From Microtetraspora glauca (GTDB taxonomy: Bacteria > Actinomycetota > Actinomycetes > Streptomycetales > Streptomycetaceae), in NCBI GenBank assembly GCA_000721275.1, contig JOFO01000019.1, positions 1-64,000 of the forward strand: DNA of 64,000 bases, given 5' to 3'. Of this stretch, positions 44,545 through 53,168 are shown piece by piece. The stretch's first letter is position 1. Each line of letters starts with the position of its first letter. The position numbers and the translations under genes are program-made. The notes below the pieces were generated by a model. It saw nothing but the letters and a program-made list of their open reading frames with translations. It had not been told where the DNA came from and made no database searches.

Positions 44545-44907
44545 TCAGTACACGAGGGCCTGGGCGTCGTCGGCGAGGGCCTCCTGCACGAAGACCTGGG
44601 CGCCGGCGATGCGGACGCCGTCCAGGACGTCCTGCTCAGTGATCTCGCGGCGGGCCGCGCACTGGGTGCACAGGGTGATCCGGCCGGCCGCCAGGACCGA
44701 GTCGATGAGGTCCGGCAGCGGCGCCGCGTGCGGCAGCTCGAACTCGGCCGCCTTGCCGGGGAGGGCGAACCACGAGGACTCGCCGGTCAGCCACAGCGAC
44801 ACCTCGACGCCGCTCGCGACGGCGACGGCCGCCACGGTGAAGGCCTGGGAGCAGCGTTCGGGGGCGTCGGCCCCGGCGGTCACCTTGATCACGAGCTTCT
44901 TCGCCAT
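44545..44907 (-). CDS. DsrE/DsrF-like protein
   Basis: 120 residues, DsrE-like Rossmann-type fold: KKLVIKVTAGADAPERC, VAVASGVEVSLWLTGESSW, and a CxxC in ITLCTQCAARREI with DGVRIAGAQVFVQEAL. The Cys pair suggests persulfide carrying. ATG at 44907 without a clear ribosome binding site. Lies near the rhodanese/SseC genes but on the other strand. Confidence 0.82.
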   Translation of the reverse strand: MAKKLVIKVTAGADAPERCSQAFTVAAVAVASGVEVSLWLTGESSWFALPGKAAEFELPHAAPLPDLIDSVLAAGRITLCTQCAARREITEQDVLDGVRIAGAQVFVQEALADDAQALVY

Positions 44908-45012
44908 ATACCGAACTGTAATGCGACGCCCTGCAACTTCATGCGTGCCTCACGGGTCAGGTGGATGCGCGGATAACGGAATCCGCCCTTCTAGTCTCGT
45001 GGGGGGACTGTC

Positions 45013-45828
45013 TTGGAAGCCACGGAAGCGGCCGAAACCGCTCAGACCGCCCCGGTGCCCGCACCGGATCCCGGCCCGGAACCGCCCGCCCGGCCGGCCC
45101 CGCGCCGCCGCCGCACCGCCCGCACGCTCGCACTGATCGCCGTCGCCGCCGTGCTCGGCGTCATCGGCGGAACGGCCGTCGGCTACGGCGTCCAGGCCCA
45201 GCGCGAGCCGACGCCGCTCCCGGCCCTCAACCAGCCGGGCCTCGCCTATCCCGCGAAGCCGCTCCCGAAGGGCGAGGAACCCGATCCGCTGCCCGCCGCC
45301 GAGGACGCCCTGGCGAAGACGGACGGCGACCTGCGCAAGCTGCTCGTCCCCCGCCCGGCCGGGGCCCGCGACAACGAGTTCGGGCCGCGCGACGGCTGGT
45401 ACGACATCGCCTCGTACGCGCGGGACTTCAAGGACGAGAGCTGGATGCTCACCTTCCTCGGCGAGAGCCGGATGCGGCGGATCGCCTTCCGCAGCTGGGA
45501 GTCGGGCGAGAACCGCACCACGATCATCCGCCTCGTCCAGTTCGCCCCCAGCGGCGAGCTCGGCGCCGTGGACCACGCCGAGGACCAGCTCTCCTACATG
45601 GACGGGGAGGAGCACGCGGACAACCTGGGCGACGCGATCAAGGGCAGCGGCAACGGCCGCTACTACGTCTACCCGGCGCACCGGGAGGCCGGTTACCTCG
45701 ACCTGTACCGGGCCCGGGCGATCTTCCAGCGCGGCGACGTGATGGCCGAGATCGACATCTTCGACACGAAGAAGATCAGCAAGAACGACATCCGCAAGCT
45801 GGCCGAGAAGCAGCTGGAGCGCCTGTGA
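45013..45828 (+). CDS. Single-pass membrane protein, gene 1 of a three-gene set
   Basis: 271 residues: Pro/Ala-rich cytoplasmic N-terminus, a basic stop (RRRRTART), one transmembrane helix (about 37-57) and an extracytoplasmic domain of about 200 residues (WYDIASYARDFKDESWMLTF, AEIDIFDTKKISKNDIRKLA, QLERL). Start TTG at 45013; GGGGGG precedes it by a few bases, so the exact start is uncertain. No known domain seen. Ends in GTGA overlap with the next gene. It and its two neighbours share topology and weak similarity. Confidence 0.75.
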   Translation: MEATEAAETAQTAPVPAPDPGPEPPARPAPRRRRTARTLALIAVAAVLGVIGGTAVGYGVQAQREPTPLPALNQPGLAYPAKPLPKGEEPDPLPAAEDALAKTDGDLRKLLVPRPAGARDNEFGPRDGWYDIASYARDFKDESWMLTFLGESRMRRIAFRSWESGENRTTIIRLVQFAPSGELGAVDHAEDQLSYMDGEEHADNLGDAIKGSGNGRYYVYPAHREAGYLDLYRARAIFQRGDVMAEIDIFDTKKISKNDIRKLAEKQLERL

Positions 45829-46715
45829 GCGAGCACGAGACCCCCGAGGCGCAGCCCGCCGCCGAGTCGCCTGCCGTCGTGGAGACGCCCGCCGAGCCGC
45901 CGGCCGGGGAGGCGCCGCCCGCCCGCGGGAAGCGGATCGGGCGGATCCTGCTCGGAGTCGTCCTGCCCGCCGTCCTCGTCCTGGGGGCGGCCGGCGGCGG
46001 CATCGGGTACACCGCCGTCACCGTGGCGAACGCCGACCGCACGGCCGAGACCGTCGGCTGGCAGGCGCCGGACCCGAAGGCGACGTCCGCGGACCCGGCG
46101 CAGACCGCGATCACCCGCGGCCGCGCCGACACCCCCATGAGCAAGCTGCTGCTGCCCGTCCCCACGGGCTACCGGCTGGGCCCCGACATCGAGGCGTACG
46201 GCAGTGACGCCGAGCTGACCGGCCGGGAGGCCGCCGCCCTGCTGAAGAGCGAGGCCCGCGGGCTCTCCGGCAAGAAGCGCCGCGCCTACGAGAAGCGCAT
46301 CGACAAGCTGGGCGTGCAGGGCGTGGGCATGCGGTCCTTCACCTCGTACGACAACCACCTCGTCGTCGAGATCCAGATCGTGCGCATGAAGGACAAGCGC
46401 AGCATCCACGACCTGTACCAGTGGAAGCGGGAGCTCGCCGAGTTCCTGGAGTTCCCCAAGGGTCCGAAGATCAAGGACCACCGCAACTCCTCCTGCTTCC
46501 TCCTGGAGGACCCGCAGGACCGGATCGAGGGGGAGTCCGAGGAGGACAAGGAGAAGCGGGAGAACGCGCTGCGGGGCATGTCCTGCTCCGCGTACGACTC
46601 CGAGCTCATGGTCTCCGTCGTCGCGTTCGGCGCGGTCCCCTTCGAGAAGTCCGAGGTCGCGGAGCTCGTGAAGAAGCAGCTCGACCACATCCAGTCCCCG
46701 GGGGAGTACGTATGA
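45825..46715 (+). CDS. Single-pass membrane protein, gene 2 of the set
   Basis: 296 residues, same layout as gene 1: Glu/Pro/Ala-rich N-terminus, GKRIGRIL basic turn, transmembrane helix (about 39-62) and an outside domain with YDNHLVVEIQIVRMKDKRS, WKRELAEFLEF and the end VAELVKKQLDHIQSPGEYV. Two Cys (SSCFLL, MSCSAYD) may form a disulfide. The GTG at 45825 and the ATG of gene 3 are both joined by 4-base overlaps. Function unknown. Confidence 0.78.
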   Translation: MSEHETPEAQPAAESPAVVETPAEPPAGEAPPARGKRIGRILLGVVLPAVLVLGAAGGGIGYTAVTVANADRTAETVGWQAPDPKATSADPAQTAITRGRADTPMSKLLLPVPTGYRLGPDIEAYGSDAELTGREAAALLKSEARGLSGKKRRAYEKRIDKLGVQGVGMRSFTSYDNHLVVEIQIVRMKDKRSIHDLYQWKRELAEFLEFPKGPKIKDHRNSSCFLLEDPQDRIEGESEEDKEKRENALRGMSCSAYDSELMVSVVAFGAVPFEKSEVAELVKKQLDHIQSPGEYV

Positions 46716-47608
46716 GCGTGACCGCATCGGATCCGGCCGCCGGGACGGCGCCCGGGGCCGCCGAGACCGTCATCGAGACCGCCGTCGAGACCGGTGCCGC
46801 CGGGGCCGTCGTCGAGGAGGCGCCGCCGGCCGCGGCCGCCGGGCCCCGGCGGTCGCGCCGGGTGCTCGCCGCCGTCGCGCGGTGGACCGCCGCCGTGGTG
46901 GTCTTCGCCGGCGCGGGCGCCGGCACCGCCGCCTGGATCACCTCGCTGGAGCGCCACGAGGTGCCGGGGCTCGCGACCGAGAGCGACGGCCGCTGGGAGT
47001 ACCCGAAGCTGAGCCTCCCGGCGCTGCCGGAGGGCAAGCCGCGGCCCTTCACCGACGGCAACGACGGCGAGATCCACTACGCGGACGCGCGCCGGCTCGT
47101 GCTGCCGGCTCCGGCCGGCGCGAAGGTCGACCCGAAGACCGACGGCACCTGGGTGACGACCGAGTCCTTCCTCGCCCTGTACGGCGAGGAGGACCGGGCC
47201 GAGCTGCGGACGGCGCTCGCCGACTCCACGCTCCGGCACATCGCGGCCCGGGCCTGGACCATGCCCGACGGCACCCGCAGCACCGTGCACCTGCTGCGGT
47301 TCGGCTCGGTGGCGTACGCGGAGGCGTTCAAGGACGACGCCCTGGACGCGGGAGCGACCTCCGTCCCGGCGGTGCTGCCCAAGGGAGTCGAGGGCGTGGT
47401 GCCGGAGGACTACGCCTCGGTCGTCGACGTGCCGGACACGACGCTCTACGGCTTCCGGGAGAAGAAGCCGTACGGTCCCGAGCAGACCCGCTGGGCGTAC
47501 CTCCAGACCGGTGACATCGTGGCCGTGGTGACCCAGGTCCGGGCCGGCGAGGCGCTCGCCGTCCCCTTCCAGCAGACGGTGACGCTCCAGAACCAGCTGC
47601 TCGGCTGA
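46712..47608 (+). CDS. Single-pass membrane protein, gene 3 of the set
   Basis: 298 residues: Ala/Glu-rich N-terminus, RRSRRV then a transmembrane helix (about 50-75), and an outside domain (PKLSLPALPEGKPRPF, RLVLPAPAGAKVDP, YLQTGDIVAVVTQVRAG, QQTVTLQNQLLG). No Cys pair like gene 2. The repeated operon layout suggests the three proteins form a complex or arose by duplication. Terminator at 47640-47676. Confidence 0.78.
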   Translation: MSVTASDPAAGTAPGAAETVIETAVETGAAGAVVEEAPPAAAAGPRRSRRVLAAVARWTAAVVVFAGAGAGTAAWITSLERHEVPGLATESDGRWEYPKLSLPALPEGKPRPFTDGNDGEIHYADARRLVLPAPAGAKVDPKTDGTWVTTESFLALYGEEDRAELRTALADSTLRHIAARAWTMPDGTRSTVHLLRFGSVAYAEAFKDDALDAGATSVPAVLPKGVEGVVPEDYASVVDVPDTTLYGFREKKPYGPEQTRWAYLQTGDIVAVVTQVRAGEALAVPFQQTVTLQNQLLG

Positions 47609-47639
47609 CCCGGCCGCGCGGAGACCCACCTCACCGAGT

Positions 47640-47676
47640 GGGCCGGACCCCCGCCCACTAAGCTGGGGTCCGGCCC
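47640..47676 (+). terminator. Terminator of the three-gene set
   Basis: 12-bp stem GGGCCGGACCCC / GGGGTCCGGCCC (47640-47651 with 47665-47676), followed by GTTTCG. TAAGCT inside the loop may double as a -10 box for the next small gene. Confidence 0.78.
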
Positions 47677-47710
47677 GTTTCGCCTTCACCGCACAGCCGA
47701 GGAGCACCCC

Positions 47711-47809
47711 GTGATCATTTTCTTCGAGACCCTGCTGGTCCTGGTCGCCGTCGGCGTGCTCGCCTTCGCCGGTCTGACCGTGAAGAAGCTGTACCAGGGC
47801 CAGCGCTGA
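47711..47809 (+). CDS. Small hydrophobic membrane protein (32 aa)
   Basis: GTG at 47711 after a good GGAG, stop at 47807. It reads MIIFFETLLVLVAVGVLAFA then GLTVKKLYQGQR: one transmembrane helix followed by a basic tail. Too short for normal gene calling, but the ribosome binding site and the amphipathic end argue that it is real. Similar small proteins occur in other streptomycetes as I recall. Confidence 0.7.
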   Translation: MIIFFETLLVLVAVGVLAFAGLTVKKLYQGQR

Positions 47810-47864
47810 CCTCCAGGTCCGTCCTCCTCCACCGGTCCCCCTTCACAGATCGTCTGAGTCGCTC

Positions 47865-48437
47865 ATGATCCAGATCCCGTCCGACCTCAACCCGGACCTC
47901 GTCCCGCTCGCGTTCCTCCTCGGGACGTGGGAGGGCGCCGGCGTGTCCGACTTCCCGGGCGCCGAGAAGTGCAACTTCGGCCAGTCGGTGACCTTCAGCC
48001 ACGACGGCCGGGACTTCCTGGAGTACCACTCGCACTCCTGGGTCCTCGACCAGGACGGCAACAAGGTCCGCCCGCTGGAGAGCGAGAGCGGCTTCTGGCG
48101 CATCGACAAGGACCGCAAGGTCGAGGTCGTGATGGTCCGCGACGACGGCGTCGTCGAGGTCTGGTACGGCGAGCTCGCCGACCAGAAGCCGCAGATCGAC
48201 CTGGCCACCGACGCGGTGGCCCGCACCGCCGCCTCCGGCCCGTACACCGGCGGCAAGCGCCTCTACGGCTACGTGAAGAGCGACCTCATGTGGGTCGGCG
48301 AGAAGGCGACCCCCGAGGTCCCGCTCCGCCCCTACATGTCCGCGCACCTCAAGAAGGTCGTCACCCCGGAAGAGGTCGCCGAGATGGCCCGCAACCTCCC
48401 GGACATGCCGGACGACGGCATCGCCTTCTTCAAGTAG
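47865..48437 (+). CDS. Nitrobindin / FABP-like heme-binding protein
   Basis: 190 residues. Beta-barrel of the DUF1794/THAP4-nitrobindin group with the signature FLLGTWEGAG near residue 20 and a repeated pattern of strands (FLEYHSHSWVLDQDG, ESGFWRIDKDRKVEVVMV). It probably binds heme and reactive nitrogen species in the cytoplasm. ATG at 47865; the ribosome binding site is weak. It lies next to nur. No signal peptide. Confidence 0.85.
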   Translation: MIQIPSDLNPDLVPLAFLLGTWEGAGVSDFPGAEKCNFGQSVTFSHDGRDFLEYHSHSWVLDQDGNKVRPLESESGFWRIDKDRKVEVVMVRDDGVVEVWYGELADQKPQIDLATDAVARTAASGPYTGGKRLYGYVKSDLMWVGEKATPEVPLRPYMSAHLKKVVTPEEVAEMARNLPDMPDDGIAFFK

Positions 48438-48477
48438 GACCGCCGGTGCGACGCCGCGCCCTCCTACACTGGGGGGC

Positions 48478-48915
48478 GTGGTGAGCACCGACTGGAAGAG
48501 CGACCTGCGGCAGCGCGGCTACCGGCTGACGCCGCAGCGTCAGCTCGTGCTGGAGGCGGTGGACGTGCTGGAGCACGCCACCCCCGACGACATCCTCGCC
48601 GAGGTGCGGAAGACCGCCTCCGGGGTGAACATCTCCACCGTCTACCGGACCCTGGAGCTCCTGGAGGAGCTCGGGCTGGTCAGCCACGCGCACCTCGGGC
48701 ACGGGGCGCCCACGTACCACCTCGCGGACCGGCACCACCACCTGCACCTGGTGTGCCGGGACTGCTCCGGGGTCATCGAGGCGGACGTCGAGGTGGCCGC
48801 CGAGTTCACCGGGAAGCTCCGCGACACCTTCGGTTTCGAGACCGACATGAAGCACTTCGCGATCTTCGGCCGGTGCGGGGACTGCTCGCGGAAGGCGACC
48901 GCCGCGGAGTCGTAG
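48478..48915 (+). CDS. nur: Nickel-responsive Fur-family repressor Nur
   Basis: 145 residues, Fur fold. DNA-binding helices in LRQRGYRLTPQRQLVLEAV and NISTVYRTLELLEELGLVS; metal-binding region ADRHHHLHLVCRDC and the CGDC pair at the end. By near-identity to the S. coelicolor protein I recall (SCO4179), this is Nur, which represses nickel uptake and sodF when nickel is abundant. GTG start at 48478 with a second GTG right after it. Confidence 0.92.
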   Translation: MVSTDWKSDLRQRGYRLTPQRQLVLEAVDVLEHATPDDILAEVRKTASGVNISTVYRTLELLEELGLVSHAHLGHGAPTYHLADRHHHLHLVCRDCSGVIEADVEVAAEFTGKLRDTFGFETDMKHFAIFGRCGDCSRKATAAES

Positions 48916-48924
48916 GCTTTTCCC

Positions 48925-49890
48925 ATGAAGAGCTCCCTGCTGTCCCTGCCGGGCGCCGTAGCGGCCGAAGGCCGCGACGAAGGCGTCGCCGCCCACTACG
49001 GCGATCTGTTCCGCGAGCAGCGCGCGCTCGCCGACGGGTCGGGGTTCGTCGACCTCTCCCACCGCGGTGTCGTCACCGTCAGCGGCGACGACCGGCTGAG
49101 CTGGCTGCACCTGCTGCTCACCCAGCACGTCAGCGAACTGCCGGCCGGGCAGGCCACCGAGGCGCTGATCCTCTCCGCGAACGGGCACATCGAGCACGCC
49201 CTGTCGCTCGTCGACGACGGCGAGACGGTGTGGGCGCACGTCGAGCCGGGCACGCAGGACGCGCTGATCGCGTACCTGGAGTCGATGAAGTTCTTCTACC
49301 GGGTGGAGGTCGCCGACCGCACGGAGGAGTACGCGGTCGTGCACCTGCCGGCCGGCTCCACCGCGGAGACCCCCGAGGGCGTCGTCGTACGGGAGACGGC
49401 GCACGGGCGCGACCTGTTCCTGCCGCGCGCCGGGCTGGAGTCCTTCGCCGCCGCGCACGGGCCGGCCGCCGGGGTGCTGGCGTACGAGGCGCTGCGGGTG
49501 GAGGGTCACCGGCCGCGGCTCGGCTTCGAGACCGACCACCGGACCATCCCGCACGAGATCGGGCTCATCGGCACGGCCGTCCACCTCCAGAAGGGCTGCT
49601 ACCGGGGGCAGGAGACGGTCGCCCGGGTGCACAACCTGGGGAAGCCGCCGCGCCGGCTGGTCTTCCTGCACCTGGACGGCAGCGAGGTGACGCTGCCGGC
49701 GCACGGCACGCCGCTGCGGCTCGCCGCGGACGGTCCGGACGGGCGGCAGATCGGGTTCGTGACGACCGCGGTCCGCCACCACGAGCTGGGGCCGATCGCC
49801 CTGGGCCTGGTGAAGCGGAACGTGCCGGTGGACGCGCCGCTGGTGGCGGGGACGACGGCCGCCGCGCAGGAGACCGTCGTCGAACCCTAG
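48925..49890 (+). CDS. ygfZ: YgfZ/GcvT-like folate-binding protein
   Basis: 321 residues with the YgfZ signature HLQKGCYRGQETVARVHNLG and the GcvT-like barrel (SHRGVVTVSGDDRLSWLHLL, LILSANGHIEHALSLV). YgfZ helps maturation or repair of certain iron-sulfur enzymes using folate. ATG at 48925, nine bases after the nur stop. Cytoplasmic. Confidence 0.9.
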   Translation: MKSSLLSLPGAVAAEGRDEGVAAHYGDLFREQRALADGSGFVDLSHRGVVTVSGDDRLSWLHLLLTQHVSELPAGQATEALILSANGHIEHALSLVDDGETVWAHVEPGTQDALIAYLESMKFFYRVEVADRTEEYAVVHLPAGSTAETPEGVVVRETAHGRDLFLPRAGLESFAAAHGPAAGVLAYEALRVEGHRPRLGFETDHRTIPHEIGLIGTAVHLQKGCYRGQETVARVHNLGKPPRRLVFLHLDGSEVTLPAHGTPLRLAADGPDGRQIGFVTTAVRHHELGPIALGLVKRNVPVDAPLVAGTTAAAQETVVEP

Positions 49891-49900
49891 GACGCGGGGA

Positions 49901-50326
<426 letters not shown>

Positions 50327-50454
50327 GCGCCCCAACCTACCGATCGGGGATTTCTGGGGGCCGAACGGGTGCAGAGCGCCTGCACGCGCGCGTGCGGGAG
50401 TGGCACCATGCCAGGAGGCGGTGCGGCTCCGCACCGGTCGAGGGGACGATTCTC

Positions 50455-51063
50455 ATGAGTGCTTCCAGCACCGGGCCGACGCCGTCCGGCCCCGTACCGC
50501 TGATCCGCTCCGCGGGTGCGGTGCCCGGCGGGCCGGTCGCCCGGCCGCCCGTGCAGCGGACCGCCGAGCCGCCGTCCGGCCGCCCGGGTCACGACCTCGG
50601 CGGGCTGCGCCTGTCCGAACTGCGGGCCCTGCGCCGGGACGCGCAGAGCGACGAGGCCGATCTCAGCTACGTGCGGCGGATGCTCCAGGGGCGGATCGAC
50701 ATCCTGCGGGCGGAGCTGGCGCGCCGGACGGACCCGGAGGCGCCGGTCCTGGACCGGCTGTCGGAGATCCTGGCGGACGTGCCGTCGCGGCACCGCAGTT
50801 CAGCCCGGCACGTGACGCTGTCGACGCCGCGCGGGGAGGAGTACCGGCGGCTGGCCGCCGAGATGCTGTCGGAGGTCGAGCTGTCGGACCTGACGGCCCG
50901 GACGGACGAGGAGCTGCACACCGCGATGGGGCGGCTCGCCGGTTACGAGCAGCAGATCTCGCAGCGCCGGCAGGCGCTGCAGCGGACGGCCGACGACTGC
51001 GGCGCGGAGATCGCCCGCCGCTACCGGGAGGGCGAGGCGCAGGTCGACGACCTGCTGGCCTGA
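50455..51063 (+). CDS. rsiG: RsiG, c-di-GMP-dependent anti-sigma factor for WhiG
   Basis: 202 residues. Pro/Gly-rich N-terminal 45 residues, then two long helices, each carrying the RsiG c-di-GMP motif E-x3-S-x2-R-x3-Q-x3-D: E67/S71/R74/Q78/D82 and E165/S169/R172/Q176/D180. With bound c-di-GMP it holds the sporulation sigma factor WhiG. GAGGGG lies 9 nt before the ATG. The motifs leave little doubt. Confidence 0.95.
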   Translation: MSASSTGPTPSGPVPLIRSAGAVPGGPVARPPVQRTAEPPSGRPGHDLGGLRLSELRALRRDAQSDEADLSYVRRMLQGRIDILRAELARRTDPEAPVLDRLSEILADVPSRHRSSARHVTLSTPRGEEYRRLAAEMLSEVELSDLTARTDEELHTAMGRLAGYEQQISQRRQALQRTADDCGAEIARRYREGEAQVDDLLA

Positions 51064-51124
51064 GGGGCCTGAGGGGCCGGAAATTCGCGCGCCGGAGGCG
51101 GGCGGCCGTGCGTAGGGTCGGGGG

Positions 51125-52369
51125 ATGGCTGTCGAACTGCGCACGGTGACGGAGTCCGAGTTCCCCGACTGGCTGCGGGCCCTGCGGACGGGGTTCCTGA
51201 ACGAGCCGGTCGTCCCCGGCGAGCTGGTGGCCGACCGGATCGCCCACGTCGACCTGGACCGGACGCGGGCCGCGGTGGAGGACGGCCGGGTCGTCGCGAC
51301 CTTCCGTTCCTTCGGGCAGCGGCTGAGCACGGTCGGCGGCGGGAGCCTCGCGGCGGACGCGGTCACGCAGGTGACGGTGGCGCCGACGCACCGGCGGCGC
51401 GGGCTGCTGAGCCGGCTGATGGCGCTGGACCTCGACGCGGCCCGGGAGCGCGGCGACGCGGTGGCGACGCTGATCGCGGCCGAGTACCCGATCTACGGCC
51501 GGTACGGCTTCGGTCCGGCGAGCTGGACCACCGAGTGGAGCGTGGACCTGCGCCGGGCGGGGCTCGATCCGCGGCGCAGCGGCCGGCCGGAGGACGGCGG
51601 CCGGATCGACCTGTGCGACGGGCCGGAGGTCCGCCGGATCGGGCCGGCGCTGCACCGGCGGCTCGCGGGCGCGCGGGCCGGGGTGACGGACCGGACGGCG
51701 CGGAACTGGGAGGTGGCCACGGGCCTCGGGCACCACCTGGAGCCGTGGACGGAGCCGTACTACGCGGTGTACCGCGCGGCGTCGGGCGAGCCCGAGGGAT
51801 ACGTGTCGTACCGCTGCGACGACAAGTGGGGCGACGCCAAGCAGCCGGAGACCACGCTGACGGTGCGGGACCTGGTCGCGGCGACGCCGGCGGCGGAGCA
51901 CGCGCTGTGGCGGTTCGTCTGCTCGGTGGACTGGGTGATGACCGTGCGGTCGGGGTACCGGGCGCCGGACGACCCGCTGCCGCTGCTGCTGCCGGACCCG
52001 CGGGCGGCCCGGACGGTGTCGCACGCGGACATGCTGTGGCTGCGGGTCCTGGACGTGGTGCGGGTGCTGGAGGAGCGGACGTATCCGGTGACGGACGGGC
52101 TGGTCCTGGAGGTGCGGGACGCGACCGGGTACGCGGAGGGGCGGTATCTGCTGGACGCGTCGCCGAAGGGGGCGCGCTGCACCCGGACGACCGCGTCGGC
52201 CGATCTGGTGCTGGACGTGGCCGTGCTGGCCCGGCTGGTCCTGGGCGACGCGTCGGCGGTGCGGCTGGCGTCGCTGGGGCTGGCCGAGGAGGCGGTGCCG
52301 GGTGCGGCGGCCCGGGCGGAGCTGTTGTTCCGTGCTCCGCTGCGGGCGTTCTCGCCGGACATCTTCTGA
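51125..52369 (+). CDS. Eis-like GNAT N-acetyltransferase
   Basis: 414 residues in the three-part Eis layout: a GNAT domain with VTVAPTHRRRGLLSRLM acetyl-CoA loop, a second GNAT-like part (YVSYRCDD, WVMTVRSGYRAPDDPL) and a sterol-carrier-like C-terminal domain ending RAFSPDIF, whose C-terminal carboxylate is catalytic in Eis. Such enzymes acetylate amines on aminoglycosides or peptides. TAGGGT lies a few bases before the ATG, so the message may be leaderless. Confidence 0.88.
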   Translation: MAVELRTVTESEFPDWLRALRTGFLNEPVVPGELVADRIAHVDLDRTRAAVEDGRVVATFRSFGQRLSTVGGGSLAADAVTQVTVAPTHRRRGLLSRLMALDLDAARERGDAVATLIAAEYPIYGRYGFGPASWTTEWSVDLRRAGLDPRRSGRPEDGGRIDLCDGPEVRRIGPALHRRLAGARAGVTDRTARNWEVATGLGHHLEPWTEPYYAVYRAASGEPEGYVSYRCDDKWGDAKQPETTLTVRDLVAATPAAEHALWRFVCSVDWVMTVRSGYRAPDDPLPLLLPDPRAARTVSHADMLWLRVLDVVRVLEERTYPVTDGLVLEVRDATGYAEGRYLLDASPKGARCTRTTASADLVLDVAVLARLVLGDASAVRLASLGLAEEAVPGAAARAELLFRAPLRAFSPDIF

Positions 52370-52397
52370 CCCGCGCCCGGCCGCGCCCGTCCCGGGG

Positions 52398-53168
52398 TCA
52401 GCGGGTGCGGAGGCGGAAGAGGGTGCCGGAGGCGGCGACGGCGAGGAGCAGCAGGCCGCCGAGCCAGGCGAGGGCGGTCCAGGGCGCGTCGCCGACCGGC
52501 TGGTCGAGGAGCAGGCCGCGCAGGGTCTCGATGAGCGGGGTGACGGGCTGGTGCTCGGCGAAGCCGTGCAGCCAGCCGGGCATGGTGTCGATGGGGACGA
52601 ACGCGCTGCTCGGGTAGGGCACGAACATCATGAGGAAGGTGACGGCGCCGGCCGCTTCGGGGGTGCGGGTGACGAGGCCGGCGGCGGCGGAGAGCCAGGA
52701 GACGACGGTCAGGTAGGCGACGATCAGCGCGACCGCGGCGAGCCAGCCGGCGGGGGTGGCGGCGGGGCGGAAGCCGATGAGGGCGGCGACGCCGAGGACG
52801 AGCGCGGTGGCCAGCAGGTTGCGGGCGACGGTGGCGACGACGTGGCCGGTGAGGAAGGGCACGGCGCCGACGTCGAGGGTGCGGAGCCGGTCGACGGTGC
52901 CGCGCCGCATGTCGTCGCTGACGGAGACGGCGGTGCCGGCGGCGCCGAAGCCGGCGCACAGGACGAGGACGCCGGGGACGACGTAGGTGACGTACCGCTC
53001 GTGGCCGGTGTCGATGGCCCCGCCGAAGAAGTAGACGAAGACCAGCATCAGCAGCACCGGCAGCATCAGCGAGGTCAGGACGGCGTCGAGGTTGCGCCGG
53101 CTGAGGAGGAGGCCGCGCCCGGCGAGGGCGGTGGTGGTGGCGAGGGGTCCCGCGGTCCGGTCAGACAT
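52398..53168 (-). CDS. ABC-2 permease, DrrB-like
   Basis: 256 residues with six hydrophobic segments and the DrrB-type start LLLSRRNLDAVLTSLMLPVLL. It contains LTGHVVATVARNLLATALVLG and FVPIDTMPGWLHGFAEHQPVTP. The ATG at 53168 overlaps the ATPase gene by 8 bases. Exports a drug or lipid with the ATPase. Confidence 0.92.
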   Translation of the reverse strand: MSDRTAGPLATTTALAGRGLLLSRRNLDAVLTSLMLPVLLMLVFVYFFGGAIDTGHERYVTYVVPGVLVLCAGFGAAGTAVSVSDDMRRGTVDRLRTLDVGAVPFLTGHVVATVARNLLATALVLGVAALIGFRPAATPAGWLAAVALIVAYLTVVSWLSAAAGLVTRTPEAAGAVTFLMMFVPYPSSAFVPIDTMPGWLHGFAEHQPVTPLIETLRGLLLDQPVGDAPWTALAWLGGLLLLAVAASGTLFRLRTR

